This document shows, one piece after another, positions 8,074 to 18,981 of a stretch of DNA of 19,418 nt. The notes under the pieces are model-generated. The model had not been told where the DNA came from and made no database searches. It saw only the letters and a program-made list of their open reading frames with translations. Both the position numbers and the translations under genes were made by a program. Location: the NCBI GenBank assembly GCA_023473405.1, contig JAMCZD010000526.1, forward strand, positions 1 to 19,418. Reading direction: 5' to 3'. Each line of letters starts with the position of its first letter. Within the stretch, counting starts at the first letter, position 1. Origin of the DNA: Candidatus Omnitrophota bacterium (lineage in GTDB: Bacteria > Verrucomicrobiota > Verrucomicrobiia > Limisphaerales > UBA1319).

Positions 8074-8680
8074 GAGAAAGAGTGACCAGCTTGATTAAAA
8101 AGCTGGCGATCTCTTTTAGCGGAAGGATGTAATCGACATCGCCGGTGCTAATGGCCGCTTCGGGCATGCCAAAAAATTCGGCTGTGGCCCGGTCTTGGGC
8201 AATGACAATCCCACCCATCTTCTTGACCGCTGTTACCCCCATATTGCCGTCGCTGCCCGTCCCGCTCAATACCACCACGATTACTCTGTTTGTATAACTG
8301 GCCGCCGCCGACTCAAATAACAAGTCCGCCGATGGACGCACAAAATGCACCAACTCCGAATGAGAAAGAGACAGTGTTCCGTCCGGGTTTACCAACAGGT
8401 GCCGGTCCGGCATCGCGATATAAACCGTCCCCGGTCGCAATGCATCCCCCTCTTCCGCCTGCCTCACAGCCAGCGCGGTCCGCCGACGCAGGATGTCGGC
8501 CATTAGACTTGGATGATGGCGATCCAGATGCTGCACCACAACCACCGCCGCCGGGAAGTCTGAGCCGAGCCCGGATAACACTTGGCTAATCGCATTTAAA
8601 CCTCCAGCAGACGCCGCTAGCGCAACGATGTCGTAGGCGGCACCAGGGAATGGCTCCGTCCCTTTGCCACTATAACTCAT
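8054..8680 (-). CDS. Stand-alone CheB-type protein-glutamate methylesterase domain
   Basis: A 208-residue CheB catalytic domain without the usual N-terminal receiver. The serine hydrolase triad is visible: Ser in LAASAGG near residue 24, His in VVVQHLDRHH near 50, and Asp in LSGTGSDGNMG near 144. Known CheB proteins remove methyl esters (or deamidate) on chemoreceptors, but no chemoreceptor or other chemotaxis gene is in the window. The downstream gene overlaps it by 20 bp and carries CheR relics and PAS domains. Together these look like the pieces of one CheB-CheR-PAS fusion split into separate genes. No Shine-Dalgarno precedes the ATG at 8680. Confidence 0.85.
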   Translation of the reverse strand: MSYSGKGTEPFPGAAYDIVALAASAGGLNAISQVLSGLGSDFPAAVVVVQHLDRHHPSLMADILRRRTALAVRQAEEGDALRPGTVYIAMPDRHLLVNPDGTLSLSHSELVHFVRPSADLLFESAAASYTNRVIVVVLSGTGSDGNMGVTAVKKMGGIVIAQDRATAEFFGMPEAAISTGDVDYILPLKEIASFLIKLVTLSHECPSI

Positions 8681-8692
8681 GTCTACGGTAAT

Positions 8693-8721
8693 AATCTAAT
8701 TCCTTCCCCCTCGGATGCCAA
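8693..8721 (-). promoter_or_regulatory. Possible sigma-70-type promoter for the cheB-kinase operon
   Basis: Read on the minus strand, TTGGCA (8721-8716) is followed after 17 bp by TAGATT (8698-8693). This gives 5/6 and 4/6 matches to the housekeeping consensus with ideal spacing. Transcription would begin near 8686, only a few bases before the ATG at 8680, giving a nearly leaderless message. That agrees with the lack of a ribosome-binding site. Based on consensus matching only. Confidence 0.3.
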
Positions 8722-9287
8722 CTTAATAATTGAACCCAAAAGAGCGCTCAACGCGAATTCAAACTCGCCGGCTATTTACTGACAACCGTCCGCCAATTCC
8801 CCGATACGCGCTTCAGTCTGGACGATATCTGAGCAGCAACCGACAAGAAAAGGTGATATTAGCGAGCGCGCAAATGAAACATTAGCAATAGCGATCAAAA
8901 GCGATTCCTGGCTGGATAAATAAGCTGAATTTATTTAAAATGCCGATTTCGGCGCCGAGCCAAAAAAAGTAAAGAGATTGACAACCACCGTGGAGTGCAT
9001 TGCCGGGCGGGGTGTTAGCGTAAAGAAGCGATGATAGAAGCGGTCCGGGGTCAGATCGGTTAAGGCGATAAATCCGCGCTTTTTACGCCAATTCGCCATA
9101 GGTCCTGTAAAAGAGACCCGAGGCTTCGCCCCGCGCGGAAAAGGCGTCGTCATCCGTTTTTTCGTTGTGTCGGCACCATTTTAATAATTAGTTGTTCGAA
9201 TATCGAGAGGATGGAAAGGATCGGCGGAGTCGGGTTTTGACGGATTCGGATCGGCGGAATGAAGCGGGTCGGAAGGAGCGCGAAGAT

Positions 9288-9319
9288 TTGACTTGGCACA
9301 ATGGGCCAGGCATTAGAAA
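9288..9319 (+). promoter_or_regulatory. Weak candidate promoter upstream of the acyl-CoA synthetase gene
   Basis: TTGACT at 9288-9293 is a 5/6 match to a -35 box, but the nearest -10-like words (cattag at 17 bp, tagaaa at 20 bp) are poor. A better -10 word, tatgat at 9321-9326, is too far away. The leader before the ATG at 9393 ends with a good AAAGGA ribosome-binding site. The promoter call is tentative. Confidence 0.2.
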
Positions 9320-9392
9320 TTATGATCAAAGTCCGATGTGTGAACAACGGGATTTAGAGAATTGAAACTGAACGAACAAGCAAAGGAATACG

Positions 9393-12170
<2,778 letters not shown>

Positions 12171-12194
12171 TCAGCTTCTCGCCGACGAAATAAC

Positions 12195-12285
12195 TGGAAC
12201 ATGCATCCGCCTCGTTCCCGGGCGAAGACGAACGGGGGAGGCGGGGCGGACTGCCAACTCAAAAGTCTCAAAGGCGCATGTTCCA
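12195..12285. terminator. Nested inverted repeats between acyl-CoA synthetase gene and hdrC
   Basis: An outer perfect 10-bp inverted repeat, tggaacatgc (12195-12204) and gcatgttcca (12276-12285), encloses a stronger hairpin. The inner one pairs ccgcctc (12207-12213) with gaggcgg (12238-12244), and gttc (12214-12217) with gaac (12230-12233). The structure starts about 25 bp after the synthetase stop. It could be a terminator, an attenuator controlling read-through into the hydrogenase operon, or a mobile repeat. A U-run does not directly follow, although tcttttaatg lies just downstream. Confidence 0.4.
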
Positions 12286-12341
12286 CAGTCTTTTAATGTG
12301 ATTAGATAAATGCACAAAATGAGTATTAAACGAAAGGTTTT

Positions 12342-12992
12342 ATGATCGAGCTAACGCGCACGATCAAGTACGAGGCCGACCGCGTAAAGGGTTTCGGGCA
12401 TGATGTGATGAAAGTGCCCGGATGCGAGAACCTCGAAAGCTGCATCCAGTGCGGGACGTGTTCCGGGGTTTGTCCCTTGAGCATTTACATGGATTATTCG
12501 CCCCGCCAAGTAATGGCCCTCACCCGGTCCGACTTCAAAAACGAGGTGTTGCGCAGCCATACGATCTGGCTCTGCGCATCATGTTACGCCTGCACCGTCG
12601 AGTGCCCCCGCCAAATCCGGATCACGGACATCATGTACGAATTGAAACAGCGGGCCATTCAAGAGGGGATTTATCCCAAACGATTCCCCATCCCCGTCCT
12701 GGCCAAGGAATTCTCGCACATGGCCCACAGTTGGGGCCGGGTTACCGAGAACTGGCTGGTAATGCGGCTTTTCTTGAAGACCAATTGGCTGGCCATTTTC
12801 AAGATGTGGAAGCTGGGCCTGGGCTTGATTCGAAGCGGACGCTTTTCGGTCAGGCCGGACAAAATCAAACGCCGAAGGGAATTACAAAAAATGATGGAAA
12901 TGGTCGACAATGTCGCCCTGAGCGCCTTGCCGCCCGCCTTGGCAAACAACAATAACAATCACTCGAATTCAAAAGGCAACGGCCAGCATTAA
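12342..12992 (+). CDS. hdrC: Heterodisulfide reductase subunit C-like iron-sulfur protein
   Basis: A 216-residue electron carrier that in HdrABC passes electrons from the HdrA flavin to the HdrB active site. Two complete [4Fe-4S] motifs are present: C34-C37-C40-C44 (SCIQCGTCSGVCP) and C78-C81-C84-C88 (LCASCYACTVECP). It is somewhat longer than methanogen HdrC (about 185 residues). After the clusters comes a hydrophobic/amphipathic segment (about 141-165, MRLFLKTNWLAIFKMW), then a basic patch, then a low-complexity Asn-rich tail. The ATG follows an AAAGG at 12333-12337, spaced rather closely. It is the first gene of the operon; hdrB begins 5 bp after its stop. Other HdrC-like families (for example in sulfate reducers) share the motifs, but the neighbours make this assignment firm. 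Confidence 0.9.
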   Translation: MIELTRTIKYEADRVKGFGHDVMKVPGCENLESCIQCGTCSGVCPLSIYMDYSPRQVMALTRSDFKNEVLRSHTIWLCASCYACTVECPRQIRITDIMYELKQRAIQEGIYPKRFPIPVLAKEFSHMAHSWGRVTENWLVMRLFLKTNWLAIFKMWKLGLGLIRSGRFSVRPDKIKRRRELQKMMEMVDNVALSALPPALANNNNNHSNSKGNGQH

Positions 12993-12997
12993 TCATC

Positions 12998-13870
12998 ATG
13001 AAATACGCGTACTATCCAGGTTGTTCATTGCGCGGCACCGGACGGGCTTACGAGGAGTCCCTGCTTCCCGTGTTCAAAGCTTTAGGCGTTGAATGGCAGG
13101 AAATCGAAGATTGGAATTGCTGCGGAGCCACCGCTTACATGGCGGTGGACGAAGTCAAATCGTGCGTCCTGGCCGCCCGCAACCTGGCCATAGCCGAGAA
13201 GGCCGGCTATTCCGACATAGTTGCCCCGTGCAGCGCCTGTTACTTGGTCTTGAACAAGGCCAGGCACTACGTCGAGGAATCCAAGGCAATCGCCAACACC
13301 GTTCGCCGAGCCTTGAAAACGGCCAATCTGACCTACAATTGCAAAGTCAAGGTAAGACATCCCCTCGACGTTTTGGTCAACGACGTCGGTCTCGACCGGA
13401 TCAAGAAGCGGGTAACCCGTCCCTTGCGCGAATTGAAGGTGGTCCCGTATTACGGCTGCCAAATTGTCCGGCCTTATTCAACGTTTGATGACCAGGCAAA
13501 CCCGACTGCGATGGACCGCCTCCTCAACGCCCTCGGGGCCGAGCTGGTCTATTACCCATTAAAAACCCGGTGCTGCGGCGGCAGCCTCACCGGCACCTTG
13601 CCAGAACCCGGGTTGCTCTGCACCTACATCCTCCTCAAGGAAGCCATCAAACGCCAGGCCGATGTCATGTCCACCTGTTGTTCCCTTTGCCAGTTCAACC
13701 TGGATGCTTATCGCGACAAGATCGCCGCCAAGTGGGAACCGGTGGAAATCCCGGTGGTGTTCTTCTCGCAATTGATGGGGTTGGCGTTCGGCCTTCCAGC
13801 CGAACAAATTGGACTGCAACGCGGATTTGCCCCGATGAAACCGTTGCCGGCACCGGGAGTGGCGGCCTGA
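12998..13870 (+). CDS. hdrB: Heterodisulfide reductase subunit B-like catalytic protein
   Basis: A 290-residue protein with both CCG domains that ligate the two noncubane [4Fe-4S] clusters where HdrB cleaves disulfides. The first set is C9, C41-C42, C78 and C81, an exact CX31CCX35CXXC. The second is C154, C192-C193, C228 and C231, CX37CCX34CXXC, with an extra C227. All cluster ligands are therefore present, and a redox catalytic role is expected. In methanogens the substrate is CoM-S-S-CoB; nothing here shows those cofactors, so the bacterial substrate is open. The protein lacks a membrane segment. It is the second gene of the operon, followed by a 102 bp gap before hdrA, in which I see no gene or convincing promoter. 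Confidence 0.92.
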   Translation: MKYAYYPGCSLRGTGRAYEESLLPVFKALGVEWQEIEDWNCCGATAYMAVDEVKSCVLAARNLAIAEKAGYSDIVAPCSACYLVLNKARHYVEESKAIANTVRRALKTANLTYNCKVKVRHPLDVLVNDVGLDRIKKRVTRPLRELKVVPYYGCQIVRPYSTFDDQANPTAMDRLLNALGAELVYYPLKTRCCGGSLTGTLPEPGLLCTYILLKEAIKRQADVMSTCCSLCQFNLDAYRDKIAAKWEPVEIPVVFFSQLMGLAFGLPAEQIGLQRGFAPMKPLPAPGVAA

Positions 13871-13972
13871 AGACGGAACATCAGCATAACCCATGCGTTT
13901 GTCACTGCCCATGAATGATTAGTTTTGAAATCTTTGTAATAAAAAACCGCTCTCAGTAGAAAAGCAACTCGG

Positions 13973-15970
13973 ATGGACAATAATAACGAGATTCGAATTG
14001 GGTTTTATATTTGCCACTGCGGCAGCAACATCGCCGGCATGGTGGATGTGGCCGACGTCGCCCAATACGTGGAGAAACTTCCCGGAGTAGCCTTGTCCCG
14101 ACACTATAAGTACATGTGCTCCGATCCAGGACAAGAGCTCATCCAACAAGACATAAAAGACCATAAGCTCAATCGTGTGGTGGTGGCGTCCTGCTCGCCC
14201 CTGCTGCATGAGCATACCTTCCGCCAGGCAACCGAAAAAGGCGGGCTGAATCCGTTCTTCTTTCACATGGTCAATATCCGCGAGCATGATTCCTGGGTGC
14301 ATACTGACCGCCAGGCTGCCACGGAAAAGGCCAAGGCTCTCGCCAGTGCCGCCATCCAGCGGGTTGCTTATCACAAGCCGCTGGAAATGAAAAAGGTGCC
14401 TATCCACCCCGACGTCCTGGTGGTGGGCGGTGGCATCGCCGGCATCCACGCGGCCCTGACCCTCGCAAATGCCGGCAAGAAGGTCTACCTGGTCGAGCGG
14501 GATCCGACCATCGGCGGGCATATGGCCCGGTTTGACAAAACATTCCCCACGCTCGATTGCGCGGCTTGCATTCTCACGCCGAAGATGTCCGCCGTTGGTT
14601 CAAATCCCAATATTACCCTTTGGAGCTATTCGGAGGTGGCCGAGGTGAAGGGATATGTCGGCAATTATAAAGTCACCGTCAGACGCAAGCCGCGTTACGT
14701 CCACGAAGACCTGTGCGTTGGTTGCCAGGAATGCATCAAGGCCTGCGTTTATAAGGAACCCAAGTTTCCCGACGAATTCAACGAGGGCTTGGGAAAACGC
14801 AAACCCATCTATATCCCGTTCCCTCAGGCCACACCCCAGGTGGTGTTGATCGACCCCGAGACCTGCTTGCAGCTTAAACTGGGCAAATGCAAACAGACCT
14901 GCGTGGCGGCCTGTGCCGACCGCCAAGCCATTGACTTTCATCAAAAGGAAGAGCTGAAACAAATCGACGTCGGAACCATCATCCTGGCTACCGGCTTCAA
15001 GACCTTCGATGCCAAGCGCCTGGCAGCCTATGGATATGGGGTGCATCAAAACGTTTATACCGCCCTCGAGGTCGAGCGCCTGGTTAATGCCTCCGGTCCA
15101 ACCGGCGGCGAGGTGGTTCTCCGAGACGGGCAAAAACCCAAGGCCATCGGGATCATTCATTGCGTCGGTTCTCGCGACGAAAAGACGAATCGCTGGTGCT
15201 CGCGCGTCTGTTGCATGTATTCCTTGAAATTGGCTCACCTGCTCAAGGAACATTCCGACCCGGCAACGGAAATTTACAATTTCTACATTGATATGCGCAC
15301 GCCGGGGAAGGGCTATGATGAGTTTTATGATAAGCTCCTGGACGAAGGCGTGCATTTCATCCGCGGACGCGTCGGCGAAGTTACCGACTGGGCGTTTACC
15401 CCGGAAGAGGAAGGCAAGCTGGTCATGCGCGTCGAGGATACGCTCGCCGGGTATGTGCGTCGGATTCCGGTGGACATGGTGGTGTTGGCCACCGGCCTCG
15501 AACCGCATACCGATGCCCAGGCCGTCCGCCGCATGTTCAATATGAGCTGTGGTTCGGAAGGCTTTTTCCTGGAACGGCACCCCAAATTGGCCCCGGTCAG
15601 CACGTTCACCGACGGCGTGTTCATTGCCGGTTGCTGCCAGGGGCCCAAGGACATTCCCGACACGGTGGCCCAGGCTGGCGCTGCTGCTGCCGAGGCCATG
15701 GCCTTGATTGATAAAAAATATATCGAACAAGAGCCTAACACCGCCTTCGTCGATGAAACCGATTGCTCCGGGTGCAAGTCTTGCGTCCCCCTCTGTCCTT
15801 ACAGCGCGATCAGCTTTGTTGAAGACAAGAAAAAGGCGGTCATTAATGAAGCCCTGTGCAAAGGCTGCGGTACCTGTGTCGCGGCCTGTCCGTCCGGTTC
15901 AATCCACCAAAACCTGTTTGAAGATGAAGAAATCTTCAAAGAAATAGAAGGAGTACTCGCTTATGACTAA
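13973..15970 (+). CDS. hdrA: Heterodisulfide reductase subunit A-like flavoprotein (bifurcating)
   Basis: A 665-residue flavin/iron-sulfur protein, the expected site of electron bifurcation. The N-terminal domain carries IGFYICHCGSNIAG (C14, C16) and further cysteines at 49 and 74. The FAD-binding glycine motif is VVGGGIAGIHA (about 150-160), followed by ERDPTIGGHMARFDKTFP and C196/C199. An inserted ferredoxin-like motif CVGCQECIKAC spans 248-258, with more cysteines near 295-315. Two C-terminal [4Fe-4S] motifs start at 598 (CSGCKSCVPLCP) and 629 (CKGCGTCVAACP). Length and layout match methanogen HdrA. QmoA-type proteins are related, but the HdrBC and Mvh neighbours argue for HdrA. The start ATG has only a weak ribosome-binding site. 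The end overlaps mvhD by 8 bp. Confidence 0.93.
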   Translation: MDNNNEIRIGFYICHCGSNIAGMVDVADVAQYVEKLPGVALSRHYKYMCSDPGQELIQQDIKDHKLNRVVVASCSPLLHEHTFRQATEKGGLNPFFFHMVNIREHDSWVHTDRQAATEKAKALASAAIQRVAYHKPLEMKKVPIHPDVLVVGGGIAGIHAALTLANAGKKVYLVERDPTIGGHMARFDKTFPTLDCAACILTPKMSAVGSNPNITLWSYSEVAEVKGYVGNYKVTVRRKPRYVHEDLCVGCQECIKACVYKEPKFPDEFNEGLGKRKPIYIPFPQATPQVVLIDPETCLQLKLGKCKQTCVAACADRQAIDFHQKEELKQIDVGTIILATGFKTFDAKRLAAYGYGVHQNVYTALEVERLVNASGPTGGEVVLRDGQKPKAIGIIHCVGSRDEKTNRWCSRVCCMYSLKLAHLLKEHSDPATEIYNFYIDMRTPGKGYDEFYDKLLDEGVHFIRGRVGEVTDWAFTPEEEGKLVMRVEDTLAGYVRRIPVDMVVLATGLEPHTDAQAVRRMFNMSCGSEGFFLERHPKLAPVSTFTDGVFIAGCCQGPKDIPDTVAQAGAAAAEAMALIDKKYIEQEPNTAFVDETDCSGCKSCVPLCPYSAISFVEDKKKAVINEALCKGCGTCVAACPSGSIHQNLFEDEEIFKEIEGVLAYD

Positions 15971-16463
15971 CGGAGAATGGACGCCGCGTATCGTGGCGTT
16001 TTTCTGCAACTGGTGCACCTATACGGCGGCCGACCTGGCCGGGGTCTCCCGGCTCAAATACGCCGCCAATGTGCGTATCATTCGCGTCATGTGTTCCGGA
16101 CGCGTTGACCCGCAGTTCATCCTCGAGGCCTTTGCCAAAGGCGCCGATGGTGTCCTCATCGGCGGCTGTCACCCCAATGACTGCCACTACTCCGAGGGTA
16201 ATTACAAGATGTTGCGCCGGTTCCAGCTCCTTAGACGGATGCTTCCTGAAATGGGAATCGAAAATGACCGGCTCCGGCTCGAATGGATTTCGGCCGCCGA
16301 AGGGGAAAAGGTCAAATGGGCCATCAACGATATGGTCGAAAAGGTTCAAGCGTTGGGCTCGCTGGGGATGCCGGGCCGTTTCCAGGACTGGGACCAGGAG
16401 ATGAAATCCCTTGAACAAAAAATGACTACTCCGGAAGAAAAAGAGGTTGCTTATGCCCACTAA
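15963..16463 (+). CDS. mvhD: Methyl-viologen-reducing hydrogenase delta subunit (MvhD)
   Basis: A 166-residue [2Fe-2S] protein that links the hydrogenase to HdrA in Hdr-Mvh complexes. The five cysteines expected of the family are present: C15 and C18 (FFCNWCTYTAADLAG), C44 (RVMCSGR), C69 and C74 (GGCHPNDCHY). The start overlaps hdrA by 8 bp and is preceded by a strong AAGGAG at 15948-15953. The end overlaps the small-subunit gene by 11 bp. A highly charged C-terminal tail (about 140-166) has no known role. The tight coupling to hdrA fits a fixed stoichiometry. Confidence 0.94.
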   Translation: MTNGEWTPRIVAFFCNWCTYTAADLAGVSRLKYAANVRIIRVMCSGRVDPQFILEAFAKGADGVLIGGCHPNDCHYSEGNYKMLRRFQLLRRMLPEMGIENDRLRLEWISAAEGEKVKWAINDMVEKVQALGSLGMPGRFQDWDQEMKSLEQKMTTPEEKEVAYAH

Positions 16464-17448
16464 ACCTAAGATTGGCTTTTATTGGTGCGCCTCCTGCGGC
16501 GGTTGCGAAGAGGCCGTAGTCGACTTGGCAGAAGACATCCTGGGCGTGGTCGAGGCGGTCGACATTGTGTTCTGGCCGGTAGCGATGGACTTTAAAAAGA
16601 AAGACGTCGAGGCCATGCCCGATAAATCGATCGTGGCTACACTGCTCAATGGCGCCATTCGCTCCTCCGAGCAAGAGGAAATGGCCCATCTGTTGCGGCG
16701 CAAGAGCCAATACCTGATCGCCTACGGCTCCTGCGCTCACATGGGCGGCATCCCCAGCCTCGCCAACCAGTTCTCGCGCGAGCAAATCCTGAAATTCGTC
16801 TACGAAGAAGCCCCGACCGTGGTCAATGACCAGAAAACGCGTCCCATGCTCCAGTTCGAGGAAAAGGGACGGGTCGTTCATCTCCCCGAGTTGCGGCATG
16901 TCGTACGCTCGCTCGATCAGGTCGTTGATGTGGACTATTATGTTCCCGGTTGCCCGCCGACCGCCAAGATCACCAAGCAAGCCGTAGCGGCGCTGCTCGA
17001 AGGTAAACTCCCACCCAAAGGCAGCGTCCTTGCCCCGGACATCGCCCTATGTGAACAATGCCCCCGCAAGGAGTCCAAACCCACTGACCTGAGCTTCACC
17101 GAGTTCAAGCGCCCGCATTGGACCAAGCTGGACCCGACCAAGTGCCTGTTGGCGCAAGGTGTCGTCTGCATGGGGCCTGCCACCCGCGGCGGATGCGAAG
17201 CCGCTTGTATCCAAGGCAACATGCCGTGCACCGGCTGCTTCGGTCCCACTTCGCGCGTCAAGGACCAGGGGGCAAAAATGCTCTCCTCAATCTGCTCCAA
17301 TATCGCCCCGAAAGAAGAAAAGGAAATCAATCAGGTCCTGTCCGGCATACCGGACCCGGTCGGGACCTTCTACCGTTACGGACTGGCCAAGAGCCTGCTC
17401 CGTCGCAAAGTGAACCTCCCCGTCAACGGAAAGGATGCCGCCGTATGA
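16453..17448 (+). CDS. mvhG: [NiFe] hydrogenase small subunit, group 3c (MvhG-like)
   Basis: A 331-residue iron-sulfur subunit that takes electrons from the NiFe site to MvhD. The proximal cluster ligands are in FYWCASCGGCEE (C12, C15, C18), IAYGSCAHMGG and YYVPGCPPT. The C-terminal half holds cysteines for two more clusters: CEQCP, CLLAQGVVCMGPATRGGCEAAC, and PCTGCFGP near residue 257. There is no twin-arginine signal, so the enzyme is cytoplasmic, as expected for group 3. I chose the ATG at 16453 because AAGAGG at 16441-16446 is correctly spaced. A TTG at 16447 would sit directly on that site. It overlaps mvhD by 11 bp and the large-subunit gene by 4 bp (ATGA). Confidence 0.92.
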   Translation: MPTKPKIGFYWCASCGGCEEAVVDLAEDILGVVEAVDIVFWPVAMDFKKKDVEAMPDKSIVATLLNGAIRSSEQEEMAHLLRRKSQYLIAYGSCAHMGGIPSLANQFSREQILKFVYEEAPTVVNDQKTRPMLQFEEKGRVVHLPELRHVVRSLDQVVDVDYYVPGCPPTAKITKQAVAALLEGKLPPKGSVLAPDIALCEQCPRKESKPTDLSFTEFKRPHWTKLDPTKCLLAQGVVCMGPATRGGCEAACIQGNMPCTGCFGPTSRVKDQGAKMLSSICSNIAPKEEKEINQVLSGIPDPVGTFYRYGLAKSLLRRKVNLPVNGKDAAV

Positions 17449-18974
17449 ACCCCGCAGCCCAAAATGCTTGGAACCAAGGAAACGAGCGCGCCAATGCCGC
17501 TTACCAGAATCAACGCCGCCGCGTAACGGTCGACCCCATCACTCGGCTCGAAGGTCATGGGAAAATCGATGTCTTCCTCGATGACCAAGGTGAGGTCGAG
17601 CGCGCCTATTTCCAGGTGCCCGAACTGCGCGGCTTCGAGGTGTTCAGCCTGGGGCGCCCCGCCGAAGACATGCCGCAGATTACCAGTCGCATCTGTGGCG
17701 TCTGCCCCACGGCTCATCACATGGCCGCAACCAAGGCCCTGGATGACCTCTACAAGGTCGAGCCCACCAGCGCCGCCCGCAAAATCCGCGAGCTGGTTTA
17801 CAACACCTTCATGCTCGAAGACCACGCCCTCCATGTTTACATCTTGGGAGGACCAGACTTCATCGTGGGACCGCAGGCCGATCCGGCATTGCGCAACGTG
17901 GTTGGCGTCGTCCAGAAGGTCGGCGTTGAGGTTGGCAAGAAGGTCATATCGATGCGGCGCCGCCTGCGCGAATTGATCGCCTATTTCGGCGGCAAGGTCA
18001 TCCATCCCGTGCTCGGCCTGCCGGGCGGCGTTTCCAAAGGCCTGGCGGTCGAGGACCTGCCTCGCTTCCAGCAATTAGCCAAGGAAAGCCTCGAATTTGC
18101 CCTGTTCACGCTCCAGGTGTTTCACGACATCGTCCTGAAGAATCCGGACTACGTGAAATTGATTACCTCGGATGCCTACACCCATAAAACGTATTACATG
18201 GGTTTGGTGGATCAGAATAACAAGGTCAATTTTTACGATGGCCTGCTCCGCGTCGTGGACCCCCAAGCAAAGGAATACGCCAAATTCCCCGTCCAACAGT
18301 ATCGTGATTACGTCGCCGAACACGTCGAGCCTTGGAGCTACGTCAAGTTCTGTTTTCTGAAACCCTTGGGATGGCATGGCTTCGAGGAAGGCCCCCAGAA
18401 CGGGATTTATTCCGTTGCCCCGCTGGCGCGCCTCAACGCCGCCGATGGCATGGCTACCCCCCAGGCCCAAAAGGCTTACGATGAATTCTTCAGCACCCTG
18501 AGCGGCAAACCCGTCCACCACACCCTCGCCAATCACTGGGCGCGCGTGGTCGAGATGATCCAGGCGGCCGAACGGATCGTCGAGTTGGTTAACGATCCCG
18601 AGATCACCAGCACCGACATCCGCACCATACCCACCGAGAAACCCACTATTGGTTACGGCGTGGTCGAGGCGCCGCGCGGCACCTTGTTCCATCAATACGA
18701 AACGGATGCCGATGGATTGATTACCAAGGCCAACCTCATTGTGGCTACGCAAAACAACTCGGCGCGTATCGCCATGAGCATCGAAAAAGCGGCGAAGGGT
18801 TTGATCCATAAAGGCCAAGTCACGGAAGGCCTGCTTAACATGGTCGAAATGGCATTTCGCGCTTACGACCCGTGCCTGGGTTGCGCTACGCACTCACTCC
18901 CAGGACATATGCCCCTGGCCATTAGTATTTACGATCCACAAAAGAATCTAATCCGCAAACTGATTCAGGAATGA
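17445..18974 (+). CDS. mvhA: [NiFe] hydrogenase large subunit, group 3c (MvhA-like)
   Basis: The catalytic subunit, 509 residues. The nickel-iron ligands are C84 and C87 (SRICGVCPTAHH) and C477 and C480 (DPCLGCATH, 475-483). RLEGHG (34-39) is the usual N-terminal signature. Maturation cleavage would follow H483 and release a 26-residue tail, and the maturation protease is encoded next door. The ATG overlaps the small-subunit stop (ATGA), with AAAGGA a few bases upstream. An open frame continues far upstream of this ATG, but it only shadows the small-subunit gene. An N-terminal extension of about 26 polar residues precedes the conserved region. Bases 18818-18859 are repeated exactly, inverted, at the end of the window. 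Confidence 0.94.
   Translation: MNPAAQNAWNQGNERANAAYQNQRRRVTVDPITRLEGHGKIDVFLDDQGEVERAYFQVPELRGFEVFSLGRPAEDMPQITSRICGVCPTAHHMAATKALDDLYKVEPTSAARKIRELVYNTFMLEDHALHVYILGGPDFIVGPQADPALRNVVGVVQKVGVEVGKKVISMRRRLRELIAYFGGKVIHPVLGLPGGVSKGLAVEDLPRFQQLAKESLEFALFTLQVFHDIVLKNPDYVKLITSDAYTHKTYYMGLVDQNNKVNFYDGLLRVVDPQAKEYAKFPVQQYRDYVAEHVEPWSYVKFCFLKPLGWHGFEEGPQNGIYSVAPLARLNAADGMATPQAQKAYDEFFSTLSGKPVHHTLANHWARVVEMIQAAERIVELVNDPEITSTDIRTIPTEKPTIGYGVVEAPRGTLFHQYETDADGLITKANLIVATQNNSARIAMSIEKAAKGLIHKGQVTEGLLNMVEMAFRAYDPCLGCATHSLPGHMPLAISIYDPQKNLIRKLIQE
18818..18859 (+). repeat. Left arm of a perfect 42-bp inverted repeat
   Basis: These 42 bases, within the 3' part of the large-subunit gene, are the exact reverse complement of the last 42 bases of the window (19377-19418). 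The match ends at 18860 versus 19376. The inner end contains its own near-palindrome, cgaaatggcatttcg. The coding sequence here is normal conserved hydrogenase, so this copy is the original. Confidence 0.95.
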
Positions 18975-18981
18975 ACTTAAT

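Larger units (their letters stand above)
8681..9392. other. Divergent intergenic region, no gene recognised
   Basis: About 710 bp separate the two divergent arms. It is more AT-rich than the genes around it in parts (8690-8730, 8860-8985, 9175-9200). A 72-codon frame on the minus strand (8935-9153) has no ribosome-binding site and no recognised family. An 11-bp word, ggatcggcgga, occurs twice 30 bp apart at 9219-9229 and 9249-9259. No hairpin strong enough for a terminator and no RNA family was recognised. The length leaves room for promoters and regulators of both operons. Confidence 0.6.

Noticed and set aside
8978..9006. Promoter suggested by ttgaca at 8978-8983
   Set aside because: No -10-like hexamer at 16-18 bp; the following sequence is GC-rich.
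8935..9153. 72-codon open frame on the minus strand in the divergent intergenic region
   Set aside because: No ribosome-binding site, no recognised family, and odd composition; more likely non-coding.
9295..9314. Sigma-54-like promoter (tggcac followed by gccaggca)
   Set aside because: The GG-N10-GC spacing required for -24/-12 elements is not met.
13892..13921. Nine-codon mini-frame in the hdrB-hdrA gap, possible leader peptide
   Set aside because: No ribosome-binding site, no regulatory codon run and no paired hairpins; likely chance.
14600..15730. Long open frame (376 codons) on the minus strand
   Set aside because: Antisense shadow of hdrA, which carries all expected flavin and iron-sulfur motifs.
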